Assembly: GCF_007997305.1 (NCBI RefSeq) | Contig: NZ_VORZ01000002.1 | Span: 496,001-560,000, forward strand | Direction of reading: 5' to 3' | Origin: Psychrobacter frigidicola | GTDB lineage: Bacteria > Pseudomonadota > Gammaproteobacteria > Pseudomonadales > Moraxellaceae | DNA: 64,000 bases | The notes under the pieces: model-generated | The model's database searches: none | What the model saw: only the letters and a program-made list of their open reading frames with translations | Told to the model about the DNA's origin: nothing | Shown: piece after piece, positions 16,515 through 25,700 of the stretch | Layout: each line of letters opens with the position of its first letter | Numbering within the stretch: position 1 is the stretch's first letter | Position numbers and translations under genes: made by a program

Positions 16515-17318
16515 ATGAGTAATCCTGATACGTACATGAATGATTTTGGCGGACTGGTTACGGATAACGGTCACGCCAGTGATGAGATTGTCATCAAAAT
16601 GACCGACGTCAGTAAATGGTATGGAGATTTCCAAGTGCTGACTGACTGCACTGCCCATGTTCATAAAGGTGATGTGGTAGTGGTTTGCGGTCCATCTGGC
16701 AGTGGTAAATCTACCTTAATTAAAACCGTTAATGGACTCGAGCCTTTTCAAAAAGGTGAGATCATGGTCAATGGGATCTCAGTCGGTGCGCCAAAGACTA
16801 ATCTTCCTCAGCTGCGTAGTAAAGTCGGTATGGTGTTTCAACATTTTGAGCTGTTTCCACATCTCACTATTATTGATAATCTGACCGTCGCACAGATTAA
16901 AGTACTAGGCCGTAAGGAAGACGATGCTAAGAAAAAGGCAATGGCTTATTTGGATCGGGTAGGGCTGACAGTGCAAGCAGCGAAATATCCAGCTGAGCTG
17001 TCCGGTGGTCAGCAGCAGCGGGTTGCTATCGCAAGGGCGTTGGCGATGGACCCAGTAGCGATGTTGTTTGATGAGCCAACGTCAGCGTTAGATCCTGAGA
17101 TGATTCAAGAAGTATTAGACGTAATGGTAGAGCTGACTCGTGAAGGGATGACCATGATGTGTGTGACTCATGAGATGGGCTTTGCCAGCCAAGTTGCTAA
17201 CCGTGTTATCTTTATGGATGAAGGCTATATTGTCGAAAACTGTAGCAAAGATGAGTTCTTTGAAGGGGCGCGAAGTGAGCGCGCGCAGAAGTTTTTATCA
17301 AAGATTTTGAATAAGTAG
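16515..17318 (+). CDS. gltL: Glutamate/aspartate ABC transporter ATP-binding protein
   Basis: ATPase of the GltIJKL importer, 267 aa. Walker A GPSGSGKST, Q-loop in GMVFQHFELFPHL, signature [15 protein letters not shown], Walker [15 protein letters not shown] and switch His in CVTHEMGFA are all present. About 25 extra N-terminal residues precede the conserved IVIKMTDVSKWYG compared with E. coli GltL; AGGAG lies just upstream of the chosen ATG. It is 100 bases downstream of gltK and is the last gene of the operon, followed by a clear terminator. Confidence 0.94.
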   Translation: MSNPDTYMNDFGGLVTDNGHASDEIVIKMTDVSKWYGDFQVLTDCTAHVHKGDVVVVCGPSGSGKSTLIKTVNGLEPFQKGEIMVNGISVGAPKTNLPQLRSKVGMVFQHFELFPHLTIIDNLTVAQIKVLGRKEDDAKKKAMAYLDRVGLTVQAAKYPAELSGGQQQRVAIARALAMDPVAMLFDEPTSALDPEMIQEVLDVMVELTREGMTMMCVTHEMGFASQVANRVIFMDEGYIVENCSKDEFFEGARSERAQKFLSKILNK

Positions 17319-17344
17319 AGTATCAATTATCTATATTGAATTAT

Positions 17345-17376
17345 AAAAAAAGCGCCTTTTATATAGGCGCTTTTTT
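17345..17376 (+). terminator. Terminator of the gltIJKL operon
   Basis: AAAAAAAGCGCCT, short loop, AGGCGCTTTTTT: strong stem plus T-run 27 bases after gltL. Confidence 0.92.
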
Positions 17377-17537
17377 ATGAAAGTAGACAGTTGGCTTCAG
17401 CTGACACCGTTGATGCACTGTTAAGATGAGCCCATATCTATTTACTGTTATACTCTCTGACACTAGGATTAATTACCCTTTATAAAACATAACTGACAGT
17501 AAATAAGCGACTTTATCTTAATAAACTTGGAGCCAAT

Positions 17538-18758
17538 ATGAGTGCAGAAAATTCTTCTAAACAGGCAGGCGTTGTTATCATTGGTGCAGGTCTAGCGGGC
17601 TGGCACGTTATTGATGCGATTCGTGGTAAAGATAAAGACATTCCCATTACTTTAATCACTGCCGACAATGGCGATCGCTATCATAAGCCTATGCTCACGA
17701 TGGCAATCAGTCAAAAGAAAAGCGCGGCAGATTTGGTGCGTGCCAAGGGAATTGATGCCGCAACAGCAGCAGGGGTCACTTTGCTGGCAAATACCAATGT
17801 CAGTGATATTGACGCTGCTACTCGACAGCTACAGCTTATCTCCGCGCTTCGATCAGATCCGGTCTATACCAATTACGCGACTATCAACTATGACAAGCTA
17901 GTGTTAGCAATGGGTGCACATCCTATTTTTCCAAAAAGCTTACCGCAAGATTTGGTCTGGCACGTCAACCATATTGAACGCTTTGGGCAGTTGCAAGAAC
18001 AATTGGCAACTGGTAGTCAGCGTATCGCTATTATTGGTGCTGGTATGGTCGGTACTGAAATCGCTGAAGATTTGCTCAAGGCTGGTCATAAAATAACGTT
18101 GATTGATTTAAATAACGCGCCGCTATCACAAATGCTACCAGCACAAGCGACTGCGCGTATTACCAAGGCGATTCAGTCGCAAGGTATTGATTTTTTAGGC
18201 GGTTGTCAGGTGTCAGGTGTGACGCGTAATGACGATGGTACCTTGCTGGTCAGCTATGATTTGCTAGCTTCAGTCTCAGATAATGATAACGAAGAGCAAC
18301 AACATGAACCTTTGATTGTTGATCATGTGATTGCTAGTACGGGGCTTGTTGTTGATGACAAACTACCGGCTGCTGCGGGTATTGAGTTCAATCCACGTAC
18401 TGGTATCGTCGTTGATGCGCCAACTCTACGTACCAATACCGCGAACATTTATGCCATTGGTGATTGTATGTCTATTGATGGGGTAGCTTGTCGTTATGTC
18501 GCGCCGTTACGTGCGCAGGCAGCCACCATTGCTGATGATATTTTAGGTCATGAGCATGGCGGTTATGAGCATAAGCCGCCGATGATTCGCCTAAAAAATA
18601 AAGCCATCTCAGTGATGGTAACAGGCGTACCGCGTGCTGAAGGTAATTGGCAGGTGAAAACCGATAGTGCTGACGAGTTGATTATGGACTTGCTCAATGA
18701 TAATAATGAGGTTAGTGCAACGGTGACTATTAAAGCGCCAGTCATGCCTAAATCATAA
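17538..18758 (+). CDS. rubB: Rubredoxin-NAD(+) reductase
   Basis: FAD-dependent pyridine nucleotide-disulfide-type oxidoreductase, 406 aa, expected to move electrons from NADH to rubredoxin, as in alkane hydroxylation or oxidative-stress pathways. FAD-binding Rossmann motif GAGLAGW near residue 17, second (NAD) motif IIGAGMVGTEIAEDL near residue 167, and FAD-binding IYAIGDCMSIDG near residue 310 are visible; the early DRYHKPMLTMAIS stretch is typical of rubredoxin reductases. No rubredoxin gene is adjacent. Related NAD(P)/FAD reductases such as nitric oxide reductase-type NorW cannot be fully excluded. A perfect bidirectional terminator follows. Confidence 0.82.
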   Translation: MSAENSSKQAGVVIIGAGLAGWHVIDAIRGKDKDIPITLITADNGDRYHKPMLTMAISQKKSAADLVRAKGIDAATAAGVTLLANTNVSDIDAATRQLQLISALRSDPVYTNYATINYDKLVLAMGAHPIFPKSLPQDLVWHVNHIERFGQLQEQLATGSQRIAIIGAGMVGTEIAEDLLKAGHKITLIDLNNAPLSQMLPAQATARITKAIQSQGIDFLGGCQVSGVTRNDDGTLLVSYDLLASVSDNDNEEQQHEPLIVDHVIASTGLVVDDKLPAAAGIEFNPRTGIVVDAPTLRTNTANIYAIGDCMSIDGVACRYVAPLRAQAATIADDILGHEHGGYEHKPPMIRLKNKAISVMVTGVPRAEGNWQVKTDSADELIMDLLNDNNEVSATVTIKAPVMPKS

Positions 18759-18778
18759 ATTAAGAGCCGGTAAGCCAT

Positions 18779-18813
18779 AAAAAAACAGTAAGTCTCAGAC
18801 TTACTGTTTTTTT
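18779..18813. terminator. Bidirectional terminator between rubB and coaX
   Basis: AAAAAAACAGTAAGTC-TCA-GACTTACTGTTTTTTT, a perfect 16-bp stem with A/T tails on both sides, placed between convergent genes. Confidence 0.93.
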
Positions 18814-18881
18814 CAAGTCTGTTTCTATAAGCTGTGCTTACAAGCCACAGTTATAAGCGGTTTTCCACTTATTAGTTTGAG

Positions 18882-19613
18882 TTATATTTTAGGTTTAGAC
18901 TCATCAAAATACCGCGCCAAACCATTTAACAGTAAGTCATTACGGATACGCACCGGACGGTTGACATGTTGGGCAATCATGTTGGCATCACCACCCGTCA
19001 TAATCAGCTCAAAGTTTGGATGACGGTTGCTGATTTCATTTACTGCACCGACGATAGATAATAGAATCCCGCGATGTACAGCATCTTGCGTGTTTACGCC
19101 TTGGGTGATGCTATCAAAAGTGCCGTTGGAGATAGTGATTTGCTTAGTACCCGAAAATAACGACTCGCGTTGCAGATAGATATTAGGAAAAATATAACCA
19201 CCCAAATGTGTTGCGTGGTCAATCAAGTCAATAGTCACTGCCGTCCCGCAACCAATGATACATTGGCGCTTCTTTTTATCCACCGCGCCCAGCATCTGCA
19301 ACCAGCGGTCACAGCCCAATTGCGTAGCATCATAAGCGCTACTCATCAACGGATGCGCGGCATCAACATCAACAAAGGCAAATGGAATATTCAACCGGCT
19401 TAAAGTATCTGAAACTTGCGCATTGAGCTTATCGCCCAGTACGGAGGAGATACCAATAAAATCAGGCGCATAACGCTCAAAACGGTCGGTTAGTCCCATA
19501 AGTAATTCAGTGGGTGCCTGCAAATGCTGCTTGGCATCATGCGAGACTATCTGCCCGATATCATCAGTAAGCCAGTATTTAAGACGGGTATTTCCAAGAT
19601 CGAGCCAAAGCAT
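18882..19613 (-). CDS. coaX: Type III pantothenate kinase
   Basis: First step of coenzyme A synthesis, phosphorylating pantothenate. The phosphate-binding LDLGNTRLKYW lies at the very N-terminus; other family signs are LGCDRWLQMLGA, IIGCGTAVTIDLID and MTGGDA near the end. A GTG at 19625 could extend the protein by four residues, but the ATG at 19613 has AGGA five bases upstream, so it is chosen (243 aa). It sits 35 bases downstream of birA on the same strand, a common cofactor-gene pairing. Confidence 0.92.
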   Translation of the reverse strand: MLWLDLGNTRLKYWLTDDIGQIVSHDAKQHLQAPTELLMGLTDRFERYAPDFIGISSVLGDKLNAQVSDTLSRLNIPFAFVDVDAAHPLMSSAYDATQLGCDRWLQMLGAVDKKKRQCIIGCGTAVTIDLIDHATHLGGYIFPNIYLQRESLFSGTKQITISNGTFDSITQGVNTQDAVHRGILLSIVGAVNEISNRHPNFELIMTGGDANMIAQHVNRPVRIRNDLLLNGLARYFDESKPKI

Positions 19614-19648
19614 AGCTATCCTCACATGATTGCCTAGTTTTTGTCGTT

Positions 19649-20593
19649 CTAAGTATCACTAATAACGTCAATACGACCGGTAAAAAGCGCGGCAAGCTTA
19701 CCGTTATCTTGGCGTAATTGCAAACAGCCATGTGTATCAATTCCGCAAGCATAGCCCGTCGTGATATGCGGCTCACCATTATGGTTCTGAGTTACGCGCA
19801 GACGTAATCCGCTCAGTGCATCCATCGAATCAAACTGCTGCATAAAGTCGTCGGTATTTTGGGTTTGTATCGATTTTTTTTCTTTAGCCAAGTGCTCAAA
19901 GCAGCTTATTGCATCAATTAAAGCATGACTAGTTTGTTGATACAGCTGCTGTAAACTCGGCAGACTGATTTGCGTGTCAGCATCCGTTTTTTCTTTAAGA
20001 GTCTCAGCGATATTTTGCAAGCTTAACGCCTGATAGCTCATACCTTCGCAAGTTTGGCTGGTTAGGGTCGGTGTGGTTTTTACATTAAGTCCCACGCCCA
20101 TGACCACGCCGACCAATTTACTGGCATGCCAGACAGGTTCAATTAGGATGCCTGCAAGCTTGCTAAAATAAATGATGTTTGCATCGCTATCTTCTGTTCC
20201 AACATTATCTTTAAATTGCGATGGTGGCGCATAAAAGCCCAAATCATTGGCCCATTTTACCCCGATAGGCGGCAGCCCTTGCGCGCGCAGTTGCTCATTG
20301 AGGGTTTGAATAATGGGCATTTTAGCCAGCTCTACGCCAATAACGAGTGATAATAGACCGCTAACAGGCATCTGCACCGGATGGTATAACGACAGATAGA
20401 CGTTACCAGGTGGCGATTGCCATGAGCGCTCCCGTTGTCCGCGCCCTGCGGTCTGAGTCTCAGCGGTCAATAAATGCACTTTATCTGCGCTAAGCGAGCT
20501 GTCTTTTATAGCCTCAATCAGCTCGCTATTGGTCGACGCGCTGCTGATAACGTGGCGATGATTAAGAATGGGTAAACGAGCAGGTAGCGGCAT
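19649..20593 (-). CDS. birA: Biotin-[acetyl-CoA-carboxylase] ligase
   Basis: Attaches biotin to the carrier protein of acetyl-CoA carboxylase, 314 aa. The catalytic domain is clear: STNSELIE, the biotinyl-AMP loop GRGQRERSWQSPPGNVY, LPPIGVKWANDLGFY and GVVMGVGLNVK. The protein starts directly with the ligase domain, so the DNA-binding winged helix of E. coli BirA is missing and it should not repress biotin genes. The domain contains a longer insertion than usual around residues 105-125 and a 60-residue Gln/Thr-rich stretch before the C-terminal SH3-like part. Probably co-transcribed with coaX. Confidence 0.9.
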   Translation of the reverse strand: MPLPARLPILNHRHVISSASTNSELIEAIKDSSLSADKVHLLTAETQTAGRGQRERSWQSPPGNVYLSLYHPVQMPVSGLLSLVIGVELAKMPIIQTLNEQLRAQGLPPIGVKWANDLGFYAPPSQFKDNVGTEDSDANIIYFSKLAGILIEPVWHASKLVGVVMGVGLNVKTTPTLTSQTCEGMSYQALSLQNIAETLKEKTDADTQISLPSLQQLYQQTSHALIDAISCFEHLAKEKKSIQTQNTDDFMQQFDSMDALSGLRLRVTQNHNGEPHITTGYACGIDTHGCLQLRQDNGKLAALFTGRIDVISDT

Positions 20594-20632
20594 AAGTTTA
20601 GTCGATGTGGTTGATATAGCGTGAGTAATCTT

Positions 20633-20641
20633 TGTTATACT
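20633..20641 (+). promoter_or_regulatory. Extended -10 promoter candidate for the TauE/SafE gene
   Basis: TGTTATACT, an extended -10 element identical in form to those before rnpB and typA in this window. The transcript would have a leader of about 180 bases. A 13-base direct repeat AATAAAAGACAGA occurs in that leader at 20657 and 20777. Confidence 0.45.
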
Positions 20642-20825
20642 GAGGCCGTTATTGAGAATAAAAGACAGAAATTTGCTCTCAAATATTAAACAGTCAAGCC
20701 GCCCGCTATTATTATATAGAAGTAAGCTTAATAACAGTTAAGTGCGATAATATTAACTGCGCTAAAAAATTAGCATAATAAAAGACAGACATAATAAAAA
20801 CTAAGTATATCAAAAGGTAAAATGG

Positions 20826-21632
20826 ATGATGTTATATGTATGGTTTGTAATTGCAGGCGCGTTCGCCGGAGTTTGCGCAGGTCTGTTTGGTGTGGGCGGC
20901 GGGATGATTATCGTGCCAGCCTTGGTATGGATTTTTGCTGCCAATAACTTCCCTCCAGAGGTTGTCACTCATTTGGCGATTGGGACGTCTCTTGCAACCA
21001 TTGTTGTGACCTCAATCAGCTCAATGACCGCGCATAATAAACGTGGCGGCGTGCGCTGGGATGTGTGGCGCAAGATGGGGCTGGGCTTGATTATTGGTAG
21101 TCTAATAGGGGCAGGTGTTGCCGAATCGATTGATGGCAAGGCATTGCAAGCTATTATTGGGGTCGGTGCTTTGTTAGTCGCCATAAATATGCTGTTCTTT
21201 GCCAATAAAGAGCAATTGGGCAAGCCGTTACCCTCTACGGGCATGCAATTTGGTGCGGGAACCGGAATCGGTTTGGCATCCTCTATTTTTGGCATTGGTG
21301 GTGGTAGCTTGACGGTGCCGTTTTTGAACTGGGCAGGGCTGACAATGAAGCAGTCAGTGGGTACAGCTGCCGCTTGCGGTTTACCGATTGCCGTTGCAGG
21401 AGCGCTAGGTTTTGCATGGTTTGGCCAAAATGTTGAAAATTTACCAGAAGGCACGATAGGCTTTGTGCATATCTCTGGCTTCTTATGTATTTCAGTGGTC
21501 AGCTTTATTATGGCAAAAGTCGGCGCCAAGCTGGCGTATAAATTACCAGCTGCAACGTTGAAACGTGCTTTTGGGGTATTGCTATTGTTCGCTGGCGGGC
21601 AGTTGTTATTGAGTGGTCTTGGAGTGTTGTAA
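20826..21632 (+). CDS. TauE/SafE-family sulfite exporter-like permease
   Basis: Integral inner-membrane protein, 268 aa, of the TauE/SafE (COG0730) family of anion transporters linked to sulfonate and sulfur-compound export. About eight hydrophobic segments; two pseudo-repeat signatures GVGGGMIIVPAL near residue 24 and GIGGGSLTVPFL near residue 157. ATG at 20826 and 20829 are equivalent starts. Monocistronic in appearance, with no sulfur metabolism genes adjacent, so the substrate is unknown. Confidence 0.88.
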   Translation: MMLYVWFVIAGAFAGVCAGLFGVGGGMIIVPALVWIFAANNFPPEVVTHLAIGTSLATIVVTSISSMTAHNKRGGVRWDVWRKMGLGLIIGSLIGAGVAESIDGKALQAIIGVGALLVAINMLFFANKEQLGKPLPSTGMQFGAGTGIGLASSIFGIGGGSLTVPFLNWAGLTMKQSVGTAAACGLPIAVAGALGFAWFGQNVENLPEGTIGFVHISGFLCISVVSFIMAKVGAKLAYKLPAATLKRAFGVLLLFAGGQLLLSGLGVL

Positions 21633-21678
21633 AGTTTGGCTTAATGAAGTATTTCTTAATAAGAATTGAGGGTTTAAT

Positions 21679-22626
21679 GTGGCTATAGTTGATTTATTTC
21701 ATAAAAGGCAGAAAAGACTTCGAGGCGAGTATCCTGATATTTATCAGTATGAAGAATTACCACGTAAGCTTAAAGTTCAAATAGTTCATCTTTGGAATGA
21801 AACCATAGACAGAGACAAACGTAAAAGTCAGTTCCAATCTGCATCATTGAATAGACCCTATCTTGAAAAGTGTTATAGAGTTTTATGTAAAGAACTAGGC
21901 GTTTTTGAATTGAATAAGACAGATAACGAGAACAGGCATTTATCTTCAGATAATTACTTTGACAAAATCGCTCAATATTTTATAAATGAGTCAGACACTG
22001 AAAAATCTTTAAGTATTATTGAGGTGATGGCACAGATAACTGAAGGTTTTTCTCATAATCATCTTAATGAGGTAGGAATAGATATTGCCGATATGTTATC
22101 TGAGCTTAATCAAAGGTTCCGTGAACATGGCGTAGGTTACCAGTACGAAAATAGTCAAATTGTTAGAGTGGATTCTGAATTTATTCATGCTGAAGCGGTC
22201 AAGCCTGCGTTACAACTACTTAGTAATCCAATGTATAAGGGCGCTCAAGAAGAGTTTTTAAAGGCGCATGAGCATTATCGTCATGGTCGTTATAGTGAAG
22301 CATTAATAGAGTGTCTAAAAGCTTATGAGAGTACTTTAAAAATTATTCTAAGTAAGAATAATTGGGATTATAGCTCTAACGCAACTGCTGATGAGCTTAC
22401 AGGACGAATAATGCAATCAGGATTAGTAGACGATTTCTGGCAACAGCATTTTAAGTCTTTAAAAAATACGTTAACCGCAGGTGTGCCTACTGCTCGTAAT
22501 AAGCTAGCAGGTCATGGCGCTGCGAATGAAGTTAGAGAAATACCTGAGTATTTAGTAAGTTATATTCTCCACATGACGGCATCTACTATTGTGTTCTTAG
22601 TTAAAGCAGATGAAGCTTTAGTTTAG
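21679..22626 (+). CDS. AbiJ-like abortive-infection family protein
   Basis: 315 aa, GTG start preceded by GAGGG; the overlapping ATG at 21677 runs into a stop. The N-terminal stretch DLFHKRQKRLRGEYPDIYQY and KVQIVHLWNETI resembles the AbiJ N-terminal domain type found in STM4504/CBY_0614-family proteins. The C-terminal part (EFLKAHEHYRHGRYSEALIE, CLKAYESTLKII, LTAGVPTARNKLAGHG) resembles the abortive infection C-terminal domain. Such proteins are candidates for phage defence by growth arrest, but activity is not shown for this one. More A+T-rich than its neighbours tauE and smc, it looks like a single inserted gene. Family assignment is by motif memory. Confidence 0.72.
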   Translation: MAIVDLFHKRQKRLRGEYPDIYQYEELPRKLKVQIVHLWNETIDRDKRKSQFQSASLNRPYLEKCYRVLCKELGVFELNKTDNENRHLSSDNYFDKIAQYFINESDTEKSLSIIEVMAQITEGFSHNHLNEVGIDIADMLSELNQRFREHGVGYQYENSQIVRVDSEFIHAEAVKPALQLLSNPMYKGAQEEFLKAHEHYRHGRYSEALIECLKAYESTLKIILSKNNWDYSSNATADELTGRIMQSGLVDDFWQQHFKSLKNTLTAGVPTARNKLAGHGAANEVREIPEYLVSYILHMTASTIVFLVKADEALV

Positions 22627-22724
22627 ATGTTTATGACTACAAGACTAACTTCTATAAACCCCAAAAAAACCACCCAATTTCAGGTAGAATAGCCGCCTGT
22701 TTTTGCTGATATCACTGATCATTC

Positions 22725-25700
22725 ATGCGTTTAAAATCTCTAAAATTGGCAGGCTTTAAATCCTTTGCTAACGCAACCACTTTTACCTTTCCCCGCGGCA
22801 TTACTGCTATTGTTGGGCCAAATGGCTGCGGCAAATCAAATGTGATTGATGCCATTCGCTGGGTATTAGGGGAAACGTCTGCCAAGCAGCTGCGGGGCGG
22901 GGCGATGAGTGATGTCATTTTTGCAGGGACCCAAGAAAAGTCAGCCAAAAGTGTGGCCAGTGTCGAGTTAACTTTTGAGCACACCCATGATGAGCAAAAT
23001 GGCATTCGTCACGAGCTGAATTTATATCAGGAGCTGTCCGTGCGCCGGCAAGTAAATTTGGATGGGCGTTCAGATTACTTTATTAATGGCACGCGTTGCC
23101 GTCGCCGTGATGTGGTCGATATATTTTTGGGTACTGGTTTGGGTGCGCGCAGTTATGCGGTTATCGAACAGGGCATGATTGGGCGCATTGTTGACTCTAA
23201 TCCGCAGCAGCTACGCGAATTTATCGAAGAGGCGGCAGGGGTGTCGCGCTATCAAGCCCGCCGCGCAGAGACTCAACAGAAACTTGAGAAGACCCAAGAT
23301 AATTTAGCGCGTCTGCACGATATGCAAAGCGAGATGGAACGCCAACAAAAGACGCTGTCCAAACAAGCGGCTAGTGCGCAGCGTTATAAAGAAATTACCG
23401 CCAATCTAGCTGATATCAGGCAACAATTGGCTATTCAGCAATTATATCAAGCTAAGCATACCCAGCAGCAGCATAAAGCTGAGCATGAACGCAGCGCCAT
23501 TGCCGTCACTGAACTACAGACTAATTATGAAGACTTGAAAGTTAAGCAAGATAAGCTTAGTGCCCATATTAATCAGCAGCAGTGGCTCAAAGACGACACC
23601 CAAAGTGCCTATTATCAACAGCAGCTTAGCTACCAGCAAGCAGAGCATCAACTGGGTGATGGGCAGGTGCAGCTTAGCCAAATTGAGGAGCAGCTTGCCA
23701 GTTTATTACAGCAGCGTGAGCAGGCTATTGCAGAGATAGAAAAGCTCCAAGTGCAAGAGATTGAGCAGCAACAAGAACTGTCTAAATTACAGCCAAAACT
23801 TGCAGACCTCACAATCAAACGCGATGCTCATAAACAAAATGAGCAGCCGTTACAGCGAGCTTGGCAGGAGGCGCAAAACCAGTTATCACGCCTACAAGAG
23901 AATGCTCGCACGCTCGAGCAGCAGCAAGCACTTAATAACCAATCCCAAAATCGCTGGCAGCTCAGTCAAGATAAATGGACACAGCGTCAACAGAATTGGC
24001 AAGGGTTATGGGAGACGTTACACGAAAATTCTACGACGGGTACTACGGGTGATAATGATGCGCAAACATTAAGTAAAACTTCTAGCACGCAAATAGCTGA
24101 GCTTAATAATCAGCTACAACAGCTTGCCCGCCAACAAGATAGCGTGGCAGAGCGCTTAGATACGATACAACCGCAAGAGCGTATTTTGCAGCAGCAATTA
24201 ATTGCCCAGCAACGTGAGCTCGCTGACCATGAAAAACGTCATGCATTATTGGCTGGTGAGTACGATACTCTATATCATATATTGCATCCAAAACCGCCTA
24301 ACCAATCACATAATAACCCGCCACAGCAAACGCCCAATTTAGCCGGGCAGACAGAAAATAGGGTTGAAAAACTGCCGACTACTACCTTGCGTGAGCAAAT
24401 CGAGTTAAGTGTGCAAGGTCAGCAGTATGCAGAGCAACTGGATAGCTTATTGGCATTATGGCTAGATAGTCATGTGTTGCTAGCGAGCGAGTTTACTGTT
24501 GATGACGCTGATGATAAGGCTGTTGGTAATAAAAAACCTGCCGATAGTTTATGGCAATCTCTGCAGTCTTATCTACCGGATTTGCTCACTTATCAAAATC
24601 AAGCCAGCCGTGCAAAAAATGAATTAAGCCATAGTTTATGGTTACCAGCTTTGAAAAAGCATAGTCAAGTAAATGATTCTACAAACACTTTGCCAAAAGA
24701 GCTTATCGATAAGGTTTTACGGTTATCTCAGCTGATTGCAAAACCTGAATTGGCCTTATGGCAGCAGTGTTATTTATATCTTGCACAAGTTAATGCTGAG
24801 TATGAACACACCATTGAAGAGTTGACTGCTGTTTTACAAGTGCTACCGCCCGCCGCCCTATTATTGACTACCAATGGCTGGTTAATTAGCGGTAGTGGCA
24901 CAATAAATCTGAGTAAGCTTGCTGGTCCAAACAACGGTCAAAATGAGGGCCAGACTAACAGTCAGTTTTTAAGCCAACGTTTAACTCAGCGAACCCGTCT
25001 GCAAACTTTAGAGAGTTTGCTTGAAGATAATGAGGCGCAAATACAAACGCAGCAGCAGACTATTAAACAGAATCAGCGCGAGTATGAGGCAGTAACGATA
25101 AGTTTAGAGGAGACGCGTGCGCAAGCGCAGCAATTGACCCATGATAAATATTGCTATCAGCAGCAATTAGCCACCCAGCAGGCAACGTATGACCGTTTGC
25201 AAGCGGATGAGCAACGCTTAACTTCTGATAAAATTGTGCTTGAACAAGAGCAGCAAGAACTGGTACAAGAACAACAAGCCTTAGACAGTGCGCAACAGCA
25301 AATTCAAGCTGGCATACAGTCGCTAACGCCTAAATTAGCGGCAGCACAGGATAATTGGCAGCAGCTACAAGTCGCACGCAATGAGCTCAGTAGCGCGCGC
25401 CTTGCAGATGATGCAGCATGGCAAACTTTGCAGCTTAATATCCAGCAAAGTGAAATACGTTTAGAACATAGTGTAAGTAGTTTGGCGCGGGTAACGGAGC
25501 AGCATGATAAATCCGTGCATAGCGAGCAACAGCTACGAATAAGTTATGAGCGTTACCAAGCGCAATTGCCAGCTTTAACCACGGCATTGCAACAGGCGCA
25601 AACTGCCCGTGATGAGCAGCAAACCCTACTAACAGAACGCGAAGCCGCCCTTACGTCATTGAAGCAAGAATATAGTCAGCAACAAGCTGCCCTTAATGGG

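Noticed and set aside
20969-21529. Minus-strand open frame of 186 codons inside the TauE/SafE gene
   Set aside because: Antisense shadow; Pro/Ala-rich with no domain, and the plus-strand protein has clear family motifs.
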